NCBI GenBank assembly: GCA_021234155.1
Contig: JAJEKV010000124.1
Location: 1,302,001 to 1,366,000, forward strand
Direction of reading: 5' to 3'
Length of the DNA stretch: 64,000 nt
Source of the DNA: Isoetes taiwanensis
Taxonomy: Eukaryota; Streptophyta; Lycopodiopsida; Isoetales; Isoetaceae
The translations under genes and the position numbers were made by a program. Of the stretch, positions 1-11,695 are shown piece after piece (position 1 is the first letter of the stretch; each line of letters starts with the position of its first letter). Under the pieces are notes generated by a model. That model did not search any database and had not been told where the DNA came from. It worked only from the letters and a program-made list of their open reading frames with translations.

Positions 1-229
1 ATATGAATCGCACCTAGTGCAACATATCTGTATTTTGTAAATTAATATAATTTTCTTATGTTTTTTACAAAATTATGGTCCATACATGTCGCGCGCACTG
101 TTGCGCGCAGCGCGGTGTAGGCATTGTATAGATATTTCATTTATTGTTATTGCATACAATACTATGTTTTCTACAACCTTTCTTCTAATTTTCAGATTTC
201 TCATGAAGCTACTGCTGGGGAACCCTGTG

Positions 230-1732
230 ACCAAGAACCTCGAACAGAGAAGAATGATGATAATTACATGGATGTGAAAGACATTAATACAAATAAGAAT
301 GAGCAGCCACTTGAAGCAAATGCAGAAAATATTAAAAACCCAGATAGTGTTAATGAGGAAAGAAGAATGGTAGTTTCCAGATTAACATGGAAGGACGAGA
401 AAGTGATTTTGCATCATCACTGCAATAGAGGAATTGTTGGTGAAGGTGTGGTTATACTATGGGATCCTATGCACTGCTATAATGGACAGGCTATTGGTGA
501 TGACTTTGTGGGAGTCTCCATTTCTGAAATACAGCTTCATAACTTCAGTGTTAAGCTGAAGGACAAACACTGCTATGCTTGCAATAATATCAATAGTGGT
601 TTAGAGTTGCCAGCCTTGTTGCTCTGGCCAATGGAGGGATGCTTCAAAGAATTGAGCGTGTTGGAGAAAATAATGTGGTGGTGGATGAAAATGACATTCC
701 TTCCATACCTCCCTTGGATGTATCCATACCAGAAAGAAGGGCCTACAATTTCTTGAAGAGGAAGAAGATGAAGGAAAAGGTGCGGACTGTGAAAGATACT
801 AACAACTGCAGTGAAGAAACCATGCAAGCCGTCAGAGGGGGGATTGTGGCTGCCCCAACAACTGCTTTGGTAGATTCACAGTGAAAGAGCTTGTGGAAGC
901 ACGATCAATCTACAAGGAGAAAACTCATGACGCTAGAAAAACTTATATTTACAATATAATAGAGCATGCATTTGGGCCGTCACCTGATGTCAGGAACAGG
1001 GGATTTCCTATTGGTGGGAAATGGATATGCAGCAGTGGAGTGACAACCATACTAGGTATTTCAGCCACTACATGGTGGAGATTAAGGCAGAATCAAAAGA
1101 GGGGGGCTCAAATAGGTTGGCATGGTAATCGGGGAAAGGCGAGGACAACCCCCAGGGTGCTTGCAGCTCAGAGTTTATTCGAGAAGTTTGTTAACTATCA
1201 TGCTGAGAGTATGCCTCACAAAAGTGCAGGTGATAAAGAGGGATGCAGGAAAGTAGTTCGAATGTTGCCTGCGTATTTCACACAAAAAGTGATTTTACAA
1301 ATGATCAACAATGTTCTAGAGGAAATGGGTGTGGATAAGATTTCACAATCAGCCTTCAGCAAGCTCTGGAGTAAGCATTTTTCAGATGTCAAAAGAATGC
1401 AATATAACAACTTCTCAAAGTGCAATATATGCGTGGATTTATTAGATAAGCTCGAGGTCGAAGCTTGAGGTGGAAAGATCAGCGGTTCGGAAGGAAATGA
1501 GAATTCACACGATGGAGCAAATGTCATGTCGATCAACATACTGGATGTGGAGATGCTTGTCTACAATGGAACCAGAGAATTTTCTATGCGTCATTCATGA
1601 CAAGATGGATCAGCAAAAAACCTGTTTGCCCCAGTTTAGGGCTATACCAAAGTCTGTTGCAAGGTCTTTTCCATTGCAAATATCACTAGCTGGATTCATA
1701 ACTCATGGGCAGGGAGCAGTGCATCACGGTCA
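230..1732 (+). pseudogene. DUF7869-type transposase-like gene, 5' part (frameshifted)
   Basis: Coding sequence runs in three successive frames: about 230-650, 640-845 and 840-1455, then 1470-1732, so at least two or three frameshifts are present (one lies at a run of six G near 838). The first part has a domain reading VILHHHCNRG...GDDFVGVSISEIQ...LLLWPME, like a domain found beside plant transposon proteins. The middle part has a Cys-rich start (CGCPNNCFGRF) and GGKWICSSGVTTILGIS. The last part reads FLCVIHDKMDQQKTCLPQF and then LQISLAGFITHGQG, the block typical of this family just before its acidic core. It continues after the Helitron at 6729. The family is widespread and uncharacterised; a DDE-transposase-like function is inference. 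The true start is not visible. Confidence 0.6.
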
Positions 1733-2199
1733 TCTTATATTATAATGTTTTAGTGCAAGTAATGGACCACGCCCTAATTTGAACGGTTCGGATTGATCTA
1801 TCCAATGGTGCAGATGATGCCACGTTGAAAGCCTTTTTTAGCTCTAAAAAACGCAAAAAAGGAAAGGGGTTTGGACGTATTAGGGTTCAGGTGATGCTCT
1901 GCTTCGTTGCTTAATACTGCCATTGCTATGGAATAGGTGGATCGTGCACAATGTTTTTGGCCGAACGGCAAGTAAATGGCTGGATCGTGCACTGAAGATT
2001 TCATCAGTCTCTTGATCTATTTTTTGAATGGATACACAGCAATTTCCAAGGACGGGATGAATGCCTACAGGTTCTATCAGTCCTTTTCCTTTCACCCAAG
2101 CACGAGATTCCAGAGCATATTTATGTCGTGTATTGGTTGAATAGAACAGATGCGGCAAGTCTACCTACTTCAGAGCATCCTGTCAATCCAATCTTGAAT

Positions 2200-2365
2200 C
2201 CTGTGAACATATCAAGCTTGCCGATTTTGGGGCATCAAAGAAAGGTCTTGGGCTCATGTTTATGAGTCTGTGCTGGATGCTGGCTTTGTTAAAGCTCGAG
2301 ATGCAGATATGTTAGTGGATAATCAGGGACATATCAAGCTTGCTGATGTTTGGGCATGTAACTTT
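2200..2365 (+). pseudogene. Two fragments of a MAPKKK-like protein kinase
   Basis: Near 2203-2243 the sequence encodes EHIKLADFGASKK, and near 2307-2360 it encodes DADMLVDNQGHIKLADVWACN. Both match the catalytic-loop/activation segment (ILVDN-G-IKLADFGASK) characteristic of plant ANP/MEKK-type MAP kinase kinase kinases. The second copy has lost the DFG glycine (DVW). Only subdomains VIb-VII are present and flanking frames are open for only short distances, so these are non-functional captured fragments inside the Helitron. The two may be diverged copies of the same exon. Confidence 0.55.
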
Positions 2366-2549
2366 GAGGACGGCCAATCTCTCCGTTGGAAACGTGGAAG
2401 GTCTCTTCTGGTAATTTAAGTCCGATTTCATGGCTTTGAAGCCCTTGCAAAACTGTCCATTAAGGTTAATCCTGCCGTGTTCTAGCTTACCTCTCTTAGT
2501 TTTCGCTTTTAAATTCACTTCAAGATCTCTGAAATAGTACAGACATGAA

Positions 2550-3367
2550 GCATCATTCCAAGTTATGGGATACTGTGTATGCACAGCTAAGGGAGCAGCA
2601 GAAACCCTCAAGCTAAACATGGCTCTGATACTTCTACCTGTTTGCAGAAGTACAATAACTTGGCTTCGTTCTACACTTGCAGGAACAATCATTCCATTTG
2701 ATGACAATTTGAATTTTCATAAGGCGATGTTCTCTCTCTTCAGATGACTACCACTGGACTATAAATACCAAAGTGGGATGTATTTATTCATCAAGTGTCC
2801 ATCAATCTCACCATTTGAGTGGTATGTAAAGCATATTTGACCTTTAAGATTAATCCATTTGAGAACTGAGTCTTAAAACATCATTTGGCAGGCATCTATT
2901 TTCCATCACCTCAGCACCAAGTGATGAATATTTGAATATTCACATTCGTACATCGGGAGACTGGACAAGGGAGATGAAAAACGTATTCTCAAAGGTATAC
3001 TTATAAGAAACTTTCTTTCAGATAAGCAATGCTTTGCATCCATGGTTATTTCCTTAATATATAATGCCAATGACTGTATAAAGGTATGTCGATTGAATAA
3101 AAGTGGTGTGCTACAAGCGGAACAAGTGAATGGAGATCCAACAAGGTAATATTTTCACAGCCAAGACTGTTTATATCTAGGTATCTAACACATTTAGTAT
3201 CAGCCAGGTTCCTGAAGCTGCTGATTGATGGCCCATATGGAGCACCTGCACAAGACTATAAAAAATATGATGTTTTACTTCTAATAGGGCTTGGAATTGG
3301 TGCTATACCCTTCATCAGTATTTTGAAAGACATACTAAATTATCTAAAGTCCCATGAATCAAGACAT
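2550..3367 (+). pseudogene. RBOH (NADPH oxidase) gene fragment with introns
   Basis: Five exon-like blocks can be read: 2550-2723 ([20 protein letters not shown], then a segment ending in [10 protein letters not shown]), about 2763-2821 (SGMYLFIKCPSISPFEW), 2891-2994 ([19 protein letters not shown]), 3084-3145 and 3208-3367 ([13 protein letters not shown]...[15 protein letters not shown]). They match the first transmembrane/ferric-reductase part, the FAD-binding HPFSITSAP motif (here HLFSITSAP) and the NADPH-binding [11 protein letters not shown] segment of plant respiratory burst oxidases. Most introns keep GT and AG. The exons for the central haem helices are missing between the first two blocks, and the C-terminal NADPH domain is absent. 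It is a genomic, intron-containing fragment captured by the Helitron, not a working gene. Confidence 0.85.
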
Positions 3368-4103
3368 GTAAGCAAGAATATGGTCACCTCAATTTAGCTT
3401 AGAGATTGATCATTTCATGTTATGTAGAATGAAGTTAGTTTATCGGTTGAAAGTGTGGGCAAGAGGTCACATAGAAAGTGTAATAAAAGATATTGGTAAA
3501 AATTGCATCTTGCATATATAAAATCTCTTTAGGTATCTTTATTTCCTTCTTTTTTTATAGGAAGTAGTATATGATTCAATCTCAAGCTGAAAAATGTAGT
3601 GGCATTTGCTTCATGCACTTTATGCTGATGTTTTATGTTAATATATTTCTTTTATGTCATTTCTTCTTTTTGTTTTGTGTTTTTTAACCATAAGTATTCA
3701 TTCCTAGGATGGGTCCTATGACACAATCAAGTGGCCGAGTGAAGTGGTGTTCTCATTGAGCTTTGTAAAACATTGAGTACACATGGATCCCTCACTAGGG
3801 ATAGATAAATTTGGAAATATAAACTCTAAATGCTCCGAAACTAGACAATCATCGAGAGCATGATGATACTGAAGAATACAACATAAAAGATGGTTTTTTC
3901 TGCCACTTGGTCGATGCAAAGGTGAGAAGACCTGGTGATTGCTTCTCATCGGGAAGAAGAACCACGCCTTCTTAGGTTCTTTGAGGAAAACCCAAGCAAC
4001 GACCCCACGCACTCTAGCAACCACAAGACCTTAAAAAATCCTGCATAGTCAAGGCTGAAAGAAAAATAACCCGTCAATGAGTTAGATGCCATAGGCAAGA
4101 AGA

Positions 4104-4385
4104 CTCGGAGGCTCCAGGGCCACGCCGAGAAAGAAACAACAGCCGACCAATCGGGAACCGTCCGCGGAATGACCATCGTGGGAAAAAACAACCGATTAGT
4201 GCTGCCTCGGAGGCTACAGCGCCACGCCGAGAAAAAACAATAAATATGATCTCGGAGACAACAGTGCCACGCCGAGAGAAACCATGAATAAATATTGACT
4301 CAGAGGCTACAATGCCACACCGAGAGAAAACATGAATGAATAAATAAAATACTGTCTTGAAGGCTACAATGCGGCTGTCTTGAAG
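4104..4385 (+). repeat. Degenerate minisatellite in Helitron
   Basis: About five diverged units built on CTCGGAGGCTACAGCGCCACGCCGAGA followed by an A-rich spacer with GAATAAAT. Unit length varies from about 40 to 100 bp. The CTCGG...CCGAG ends of each unit can pair, so each could form a small hairpin. Confidence 0.7.
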
Positions 4386-4672
4386 GAAAATTTAAAGGAC
4401 ATAGAAAAGAAAAGGAAATAACGAACATGATCAAATGCAAGTAACCATCAAGGCAGGGAGGGTGAGGGAAACTGATAGGATAGAGAGAAGAAGAAATCTA
4501 GCTCAAGTGTAAATACAACATCAAGCTAAAGAAGGGAGAGGGGGGGCGGGAAACTTGTGGAGCCAAAGAGAAAAAATGAATGGAGCTCAAGAGAAGGCCG
4601 ATGAACGAAAACCAAAAAAGAGGCGAAATAAATAGGAGATGCGAGAAAGGGCGTCCCCATCCAAGGAATGTC

Positions 4673-4698
4673 GGTTCTATTGCTATCGCAATAGAACC
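4673..4698. repeat. Perfect 11-bp inverted repeat (hairpin)
   Basis: GGTTCTATTGC and its exact complement GCAATAGAACC are separated by a 4-base loop. No function is evident. Confidence 0.7.
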
Positions 4699-5243
4699 GT
4701 GGCATTGGTTGTATAGTTGCATAGTAGCAAGTGCTTTTGCATGTTATATGGACTACAATTCATTATGCTAATGATAAATGTATTATCTGCAGGCATTTTG
4801 TAAAACTGATAAAATTGTGCAGCAAGTATAGTATCCAACCAGGTGAGTTGCTTGAGTTGCTTTAGTGCTCTTGCATGAGCAAATGTTCCATTGTGCTACC
4901 TCCTTGCATCATTACCTTTTAGTAAAATATTGTAGAGGCAAAGAGAAGATCGACTATTCAGATGCTAGCTATACTGGAACCTGTGCCTTTATGGAATGCA
5001 CATCAGCATTATCTCTTCATGATTCTTCATTGAGGACAGTTGATTAAATTTTTTGCAGGGACGCAGGATATGGTGGTATAATGCTAATGGAATTACCAAT
5101 TGCTAAAGCTGTTTAGATAGTTTACCCTTTCGTAGCACCTTTGCTTGACTGGCTATTAAATGTTCTAGCTACTTGCTGCAGTTGAGGATTTGTGAAGGTA
5201 TATGCATATCATTTTTGAAGTCATGCAGGATTATGTAAATGCT

Positions 5244-5455
5244 TTTTTGTGATAATACGCAAGTGACCTTCGTGGACATGTTTTCTCTACTTTTGCCTTT
5301 CCAGTTCTCTAGCATACCAATTTCGAAAAGTTTTTGCGATAATGATAATGCAGAAGTGATCTTTGTGGACATGTTTTCTCTACTTTTGCCTTTCCCGTTC
5401 TCTAGCATATATAGTTTTTGTCATAATACAGAGGCGATCTTGGTGGATAGGTTAT
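5244..5455 (+). repeat. Tandem repeat, period about 86 bp, 2.5 copies
   Basis: Units start at 5244, 5331 and 5415 with TTTTTG(T/C)GATAAT and share GTGGACATGTTTTCTCTAC and GCCTTTCC(A/C)GTTCTCTAGCAT. The third copy is partial. Lies inside the Helitron; non-coding. Confidence 0.8.
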
Positions 5456-6276
5456 TTGGGCTAGAGCATTTATAGCAGGAGTTAAAGGTCTGATATACAT
5501 ATTTGTTGCCTTTAACTATCGATATTTTGTCTTGAGATAACAATTCCACAAGCCATATACTGTGTATGATATTATTAATCATATCAACAAGAAGAATTAG
5601 ATAACATGAACAAGTTTTAAGAAAATAACAACATATTAACTGAAACATAAATTGTACCATGCATGTTACAATGAGTTGAGTCCAGATATACATACATTAG
5701 TGTTTACTTCATGCAAGTTCTTGACTGTCTAAATAACCCTTAGCTATTGAAGATTATAAGAATTGTCCTTAGCTAATGAGGATTATAAGAATTGTGGAAT
5801 ATTGAAACAGCAAAAAAAATACATGTTACGTTGTCAAAGTTGTAGATCATCATTCTACAGTACTACAAACACCACCACTATGGATAATCTTTGCTCAGTT
5901 ACATGGTTCCAATATTATCGCAGAATTCTAAACAAAACCCCTCTCCTGGACATCGTAAAACTTGGCCTTTGTAAAATACATTCATATTTTATTAATTTGA
6001 GCTTATGCTCAACAAAGAGCCCACAGTCTACGCATTCCCTCAAACCAACATTTTCCTGGATTTGTTAGTTTACAAATTAAAATATTGCTTGGCACAATAA
6101 TGGAAATCTAGTCTTTGGCTGTTGTACTCTGCCTTTCTTCATTTTGTTTTTAATTGAATGTTGGCACGAATCTCCAAAAAGCTTCTGGTTATCCCACGAA
6201 CATTCTGTCATAACAGAGACATGCTTCTTTTCATCAATTGCACTCTAAGCCCACTTCCGAGACATCACATGGAACG

Positions 6277-6369
6277 ATCACAAAGGGTGAACAAACATGT
6301 AAAGCCCATCACAGAGGGTGAACAAACACGTAAAGCCCATCACAAAGGGCAAACAAACATGTAAAGCCC
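6277..6369 (+). repeat. 31-bp direct repeat, 3 copies, related to Helitron 3' end
   Basis: Three adjacent 31-bp units (6277-6307, 6308-6338, 6339-6369) of the form ATCACA-A/G-AGGG-TGAACAAACA-GTAAAGCCC. A fourth related copy lies at 6672-6705, directly ahead of the terminal hairpin of the Helitron, so the array seems to be a multiplied 3'-terminal segment. Confidence 0.85.
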
Positions 6370-6701
6370 CATTACCCCCCCTAAGTATAGGATTGTTGCG
6401 CAAGGAAAAGAACTCCCCAAGTATTTAAGAGAGGCCAAAGCCCCATTACCCATTAGGCTATTATATTGAATAGTAACATTCAAACTACATGTTTGAACCA
6501 GTCTTAAATCACAAAAAATCCACTAAGTCCACAGAAACTGACATGTATTTTTTTGTGATGTGGTTTTAACATGTTAAAGACCCGGATATACCCATGGTTT
6601 AAAAGTGATGGCATCCGATATTTATGGGGCTCCTCAAACTACTGGTAACACGTTACTACCCCAACGGAATGATCACAAAAAGGTGAACAACCATATGTAA
6701 A

Positions 6702-6728
6702 GCCCACCAACGGTGGGCAATTTACTAG
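6702..6728 (+). other. Helitron 3' terminus: hairpin plus CTAG
   Basis: A 7-bp perfect stem with AAC loop (6702-6718) is followed by AATTTA and CTAG, then host T. In Helitrons this hairpin is the transposition terminator for the rolling-circle transposase. Confidence 0.9.
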
Positions 6729-7125
6729 TTTTACATTAGAATTATGGGGTGATGGTCCAAACTTCCATGTTGGTAGCATTGCAAAAGCATTGCGCGATTT
6801 GGAACATGGTTTTAATGGAGATGTTCATTCTTGTAAGCCATTGCAACATCTCTTCAAGGCATTGCATGACACTGGTCCCGTGAAACTAGAGGATTTGACC
6901 ATAGGAAGGATGAATGGGCCAGCACCATCAATTCATGTGAACCCAATACCGGGGCGCCGACTACCCAAGAAGCTGCTCTTGCAACTTGACAATTGTGCTG
7001 GTCAGAATAAAAATAGATATTTGTTTGCATACTTGTCATATCTTACATGGGTTGGAGTGTTTGAAATGGTCTATGTTGGTTACTTGATGCCTGGCCACAC
7101 TCACAAAGACATTGATGCAATATTT
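6729..7125 (+). pseudogene. DUF7869-type transposase-like gene, core segment
   Basis: Direct in-frame continuation of the part ending at 1732. It encodes FTLELWGDGPNFHVGSIAK, then LLLQLDNCAGQNKNR and YLMPGHTHKDIDAIF. The D/N in LDNC...NKNR and the HTHxDID motif are the strongly conserved core of this family and look like the acidic residues of a nuclease fold; the catalytic role is inference. The reading frame is open throughout. The last five bases (TATTT, 7121-7125) are the left target duplication of the + strand LINE; the frame resumes at 9879. Confidence 0.75.
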
Positions 7126-9845
7126 GACATTGAAATATTTCCTACATTGACATTCATGGGAAAATGAAAATACAGTTTCAAGAAAAGAAAATAGATGTAT
7201 TTGTACAATACATTCAGGAAGAAATGGGTAAATGGAACTGGGAAGCACACAGAGCAGACGAGAATGGAGACAGGATTAATGACATAACAGTAAAAGTAGC
7301 AGTGGAAGTATTCGGAAAGAGAAAAAGAAAAAGAGGGAAAGATGCGTTCAAAACCTCGAGTTGGTATGATGACGATTGCAGAAAACAGAAAAGAAGGGTC
7401 AGAGAACATAAAGGGAGGGAAACATACCAAGCCGAGAAAAAAGTATACCTCAAAATGCTGAGAACAAAGAGAAACAGGAATCTGCTTCAACACCAATGGG
7501 GGCTAGCTAAGCTCCTGAAAAAGCAACCCAGGAAATTCTGGAAAGGGCTCCAAAAGAAAGGACAGGGAAATCAGAAAAATAGTAGTACACAAGAGGAAAT
7601 TGGGACAGACGGTTGGGAGAAATACATCTGGAGAAACTTTATAAAAGCAGGGGCATCACCAAAGACCGCAGATACCGCAATTACAAGGGATGGATAAACC
7701 GTGTTTTAATACACAGGAAGTGATGTTGGCATTGAACAGAATGGCAAATAATAAAGCTCCAGACCTATATGGGTTAACAGTGGAACTACTAAAGAGTGTA
7801 GATACGACAATCGTAAAGCAAGTGACGACATTTTTTAATGGTATCATACACACAGACTACCATCCGTGGGCATATAACGGGGTGATACCCCTACACAAGG
7901 GAGGGAGCAGGCGAGAACCGGAAATTACGTAACTATAATGGTGAGCTCCATTTTTCAAAATGGTTTGGAAAAGTTCTAGACAACAAGTCAAGAGTTGGGC
8001 GGAGGGGGGAAATCGGAGAGCACAAGGACAAAAAAGGGGTTTAGGCGGACCACTCAACAAATGACCACTTAGTGACACTTTCGAATATCTTGAATCTTGA
8101 GACAGAATAGAAGCCAAGGGAAGAAAATAATATGCTGCTTTGTGGATTTTAGGAAAGCGTTTGACACAAGCACCAAGGGAAAAGCTATCTGAGGAGGCTC
8201 ATAGATATCACGGGCACCAAAGGATATGGTGGGGGCAATTGCGAGGTTATACTATACGTATGCGAAAATGGAAGAAGAAGGAAAAGCAATAGATTGTGAC
8301 ACGGGGGTAAAACAGGGGTGCCCACTATCTCCCACATTATTTGGGATATACATAGATGCCCTACAGGAATTTATAGCAGAACAACAAGGGGACCTGAGGC
8401 GCCCCTACCCTAGGGAACACAAAAGTACCCATCATGTTATATGCAGATGACTTGAGCATGATGGCCACAAAGAACAAAGGGATGCACAGGTTACTTAAAT
8501 CTGTTAGAAAACTTCTGTGAGAAGACAGGGTTGACAGTTAATCTCGGAAAAACCAAAATAGTTTTTTTCGGGCAAAAAGGGAGACATAAACCGTTCAGAT
8601 ACTTGGGAACAGAGCTAGAAGAGTCAACGAGAATCTGAATATCACGGGATATGGCGACATGGCACGTGAAAATGGGCCAAAGGCGGACACAAAGATTCCA
8701 AGCGACCATCGGAAGCTACTACAATATGAAAAATTTCTGCAACAAAAGCGGGGATAATAAACCGGGAATTAAATGCTACTTGTTCGGTCAAGTGGTTGCA
8801 ACTACACGGCTATATGGGGCGAAGCACGGGGGCGTATTGACGGAGAAAAAGTGGGAAAAAGCAGGGAAGGGATTTACGCACAATGGCATAAGCGAGAATT
8901 TAAACCGAGAACGAATACACCACAAACAACAATAGTATATGAGATGGGGCAAAACCGATGGAAGTAAGGGCATGGGAAAGGACCATAAGATATCTTATAA
9001 GGAGCAATGCAAAGCGGAAACCAAGCAAGCTAGCAAACATTGCGATCGAGAGAATCAGCGAAAAGCCCACATAATCGAAGGAAACGGGTGGTTCAGGGGA
9101 TGTAGCAATATGGACGAGGAAATTGGGGATGAACTTGAGCGACCTCATCAGCGAAGGGAATGGAAAGACGAGTGGGGACAGAGCCACGCACATGGTCTGC
9201 ACAACCACACGGGCCCCAAGACAATGTGGCTTATGACGCTTTTAATCCGACAACAGATAGGGCAACAAATGTACCAGATCTACATAATAGGAAAAGCCGT
9301 AAGAGACACTCTAGCAAGATTTAGAATGGGGAGTCACGAAATGAGGATTGAAAAAATACGGATGGCGAGGGATAGTGAGAGAAGATCGAATATGCGTAAT
9401 CGTGACAAAGGGGAAGTGGAAGATGAGAATCATATGCTAAATGACCGCCTCTAAGTATATGAAAGCATCGTGAATAAGTACGAAAAGATAAGGTGGGGTC
9501 AGCCCGCACACATCATAATGACAGAGTCGAAATCAGAGGGACCCCGGCGACGAATACTGAGATGACGGCCGTGCACAGAGAAGAACACAAAGAAAAAGGG
9601 TTTCTGTTATGAACGCCAGAGAGGCGCAACATAAACACCCTGAAAAAAGCTCACCAAAGTCGATTGATAACGACGCCCGGCACGCCATGAAGCCGATCCA
9701 AAGTCTGGGTGCGGTATTAATAGAGAAAAGTCAAGCCTTGAAAAAGGCTACATTGTAAATCAGCATGATGTGCTAGTAGCACCCGTAAGGGAGCTCGCCC
9801 ATGCTACATAAGTCCACGGGCCTCAGGGTACAAGGGACAATAATG

Positions 9846-9873
<28 letters not shown>
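7126..9873 (+). mobile_element. 5'-truncated non-LTR retrotransposon (LINE), + copy
   Basis: Flanked by TATTT duplications (7121-7125, 9874-9878). The linker and reverse-transcriptase regions are recognisable: LALNRMANNKAPDLYGLTVELL (about 7728-7795), DCDTGVKQGCPLSPTLFGIYIDAL (8300-8370) and a YADD box near 8440. Frameshifts and stops occur throughout (for example at 7150-7700 versus 7690-7932, and after 8450), so it is dead. The endonuclease domain is missing, as expected for 5' truncation. The 3' end is a (TATC)n tail at 9845-9873 instead of poly(A). It is of the same family as the minus-strand LINE at 10565-13881, from which it has diverged substantially. Confidence 0.88.
9845..9873 (+). 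repeat. (TATC)n tail of LINE
   Basis: About seven TATC units follow the conserved 3' end ATAATG of the LINE and end at the target duplication. Confidence 0.9.
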
Positions 9874-9876
<3 letters not shown>

Positions 9877-9878
9877 TT

Positions 9879-10564
9879 GGGCATTATAGGATCAAATTGC
9901 AGAAAAGTGATGTCACCACCTATCTGAGGCTTTTGGAGCTATTTAAGCTGTGTTATTCACCTCCTCCTATTGGTTCATTGATACAAGAAGTCCCCGAGTG
10001 GAAAGAGTTCATAGAGGGTTATGCTCGTGAAGACCTTATTGGGCATAGTGCTCCATTGCAATTTAAGTTTTGGGTGAAGAATGGAAAGCCAATAATGCAA
10101 TACAAGATGAGGGCTGAAGATCCTGTGTGGAAACCGGAAGATAAGGATATATTGATTTGGAAAGAGGATGTGGCAGGTGAACCAATGGTGCCGACGGGAG
10201 AGCCTAAAGCTATGAAACCACTAGGAGAAGTGAAGGACTGTGAACGGACTATGGAAGGGATAATGGATTATATAAAGTACTGGGAGAAATCCTTAGCAAA
10301 TAAACACATAGCACCAGAGAGAAGAGCGTGCAATGAAGCACTTGTAAATTATTGGAATGAAGTTCATATACTTTTAGGGAGTTTGGACACAAGTAGTAGC
10401 GTCCTTCGAGAGGGTTGGCTATCTCAAAGTCGATGCAGGCTCGTCCATGGTCAATTCCAAACTGATCAGCAGCCGATCCACTTGATGACAGAGGAATCTG
10501 AAGAGGAGGTGGAAGAGGATGAAGAGCACTATGTTGGACCTAGAAAAGAGCGTCCCAAGTATTA
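9879..10564 (+). pseudogene. DUF7869-type transposase-like gene, downstream segment
   Basis: Open frame that joins in phase to the segment ending at 7125 when the LINE is removed (IDAIF|GHYRIKLQKSDV). It contains VPEWKEFIEGY, a Trp-rich stretch (DPVWKPEDKDILIWKEDV) and an acidic tail (EESEEEVEEDEEHYVG) before RPKY. It carries no further recognised domain. The frame ends artificially at the TAG of the (TAGAA)n tail of the next LINE; the true frame continues at 13888. Confidence 0.7.
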
Positions 10565-10658
10565 GAATAGAATAGAATAGAATAGAATAGAATAGAATAG
10601 AATAGAATAGAATAGAATAGAATAGAATAGAATAGAATAGAATAGAATAGAATAGAAT
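10563..10658 (-). repeat. (TTCTA)n microsatellite, LINE tail
   Basis: About 19 perfect 5-bp units on the minus strand directly after the conserved LINE 3' end. Several shorter tracts of the same unit occur elsewhere in the window (14748, 15597, 17960, 26900, 32330). Confidence 0.95.
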
Positions 10659-11252
10659 ATACATTAACGTCCCTCAGACCGTGAGGCCCCCGGACTTGTG
10701 TAGCTTCCTGCGAGCTCCCAAAGGGTGCTGCCAGCAAACAGACACATAGGTTTTATGTAGCCATCTAGCGGGCTTCTCTTTGTTCTTTTATATTACCCGC
10801 ATCGTGCTTATAGCTGGCTTCTTGGCCATACACGATGCATCGCTATAAACAGTTTTTGAATCACTTTGTGGGCCCTCTCGATCCGCCTCATCCGGTGCTT
10901 CTCAGATTATTAGCCCTCTCTCTTTGTGCACCCCCCGGTATCTTATTATCATTTCTTTTATAGCTTTCGCTACATCTGTGAGTGTCTCTTCTTTGTCCAT
11001 CAGTGCTGGAAGTGGGAGATCCCACCTGACCTTGTTAAATTTGGACCTTATGTCCGTAAACCGGGCACTCTTTTATCATGTGCTCTTAGTCCTCTATTTT
11101 TCCCGAAGTCACATACTTTCGACATATTCGTTTCGCTCTATCTATTTTCCTCCATCTATCTTTCTCAATTCGGGTCGTGGCTCCCCATCCTCGAATCGGC
11201 GGCCGTTCCCCTCTTACTCTTATTCAACACGCTTTTTTTGTCGTGATATGCC

Positions 11253-11573
11253 CTATCCGTCCCTCCCGGGTTGAAGGTTCCCAATAGCCGATTGTCTTGA
11301 CCACGCCCCTGCAGCCGTGCGGCCGTTCCTCATTGCTATGCCTGTCCATTCTTCGTCCCCATCCGGATACGTTTGTATAATCATCGGCTTAGTTGCATCC
11401 CCATATTTGCCGTCCCACTTTGCCAAATCGTTAAACCATCCCTTTGCTTTTGTTGTTATGTGTTGTTTTGCTGATTCATCTATTGCCGATTGAGGGCAGT
11501 TTGTCCTCTTTCCCCGTAATTTGTTGTCCTTTATTAGGTACCTAATTGTTCTTTCCCATGCCCTCACCTCCAT
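11253..11573 (-). pseudogene. LINE ORF, C-terminal fragment
   Basis: Short open frame beginning EVRAWERTIRYLI that corresponds to the region after the thumb in the + strand copy (EVRAWERTIRYLI is also readable near 8960 there). No known domain; probably the last part of the LINE protein. Confidence 0.55.
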
Positions 11574-11695
11574 TGGCTTTTCCTCTGTCTCATATAATAT
11601 GTACCGTCTTCACACGAAATTCTGTCCGGTGCCATTGTCTCAATATGCCTTCTTGTTTTTCCCATTTCTTCTCTGATAGGCCTGGCCCCCATGTC

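Larger units (their letters stand above)
1733..6728 (+). mobile_element. Non-autonomous Helitron (4,996 bp) with captured gene fragments
   Basis: The element starts with TC at 1733 and ends with CTAG at 6725-6728. Sixteen bases before the end is a perfect hairpin (GCCCACC, loop AAC, GGTGGGC, 6702-6718). It lies between host A (1732) and T (6729) with no target duplication. These are the defining features of Helitrons. Deleting exactly this interval joins the codon CA|T and gives an uninterrupted host frame (HFTLELWGDG), an independent proof of the borders. No Rep/helicase coding region is seen, so the element is non-autonomous. It contains kinase and RBOH fragments and several short tandem repeats; the rest of the interior (about 3.4-6.2 kb) shows no recognisable gene. 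Confidence 0.9.

Noticed and set aside
10563-10664. Long YSILFYSILF-type open frames
   Set aside because: Pure product of the TTCTA microsatellite.
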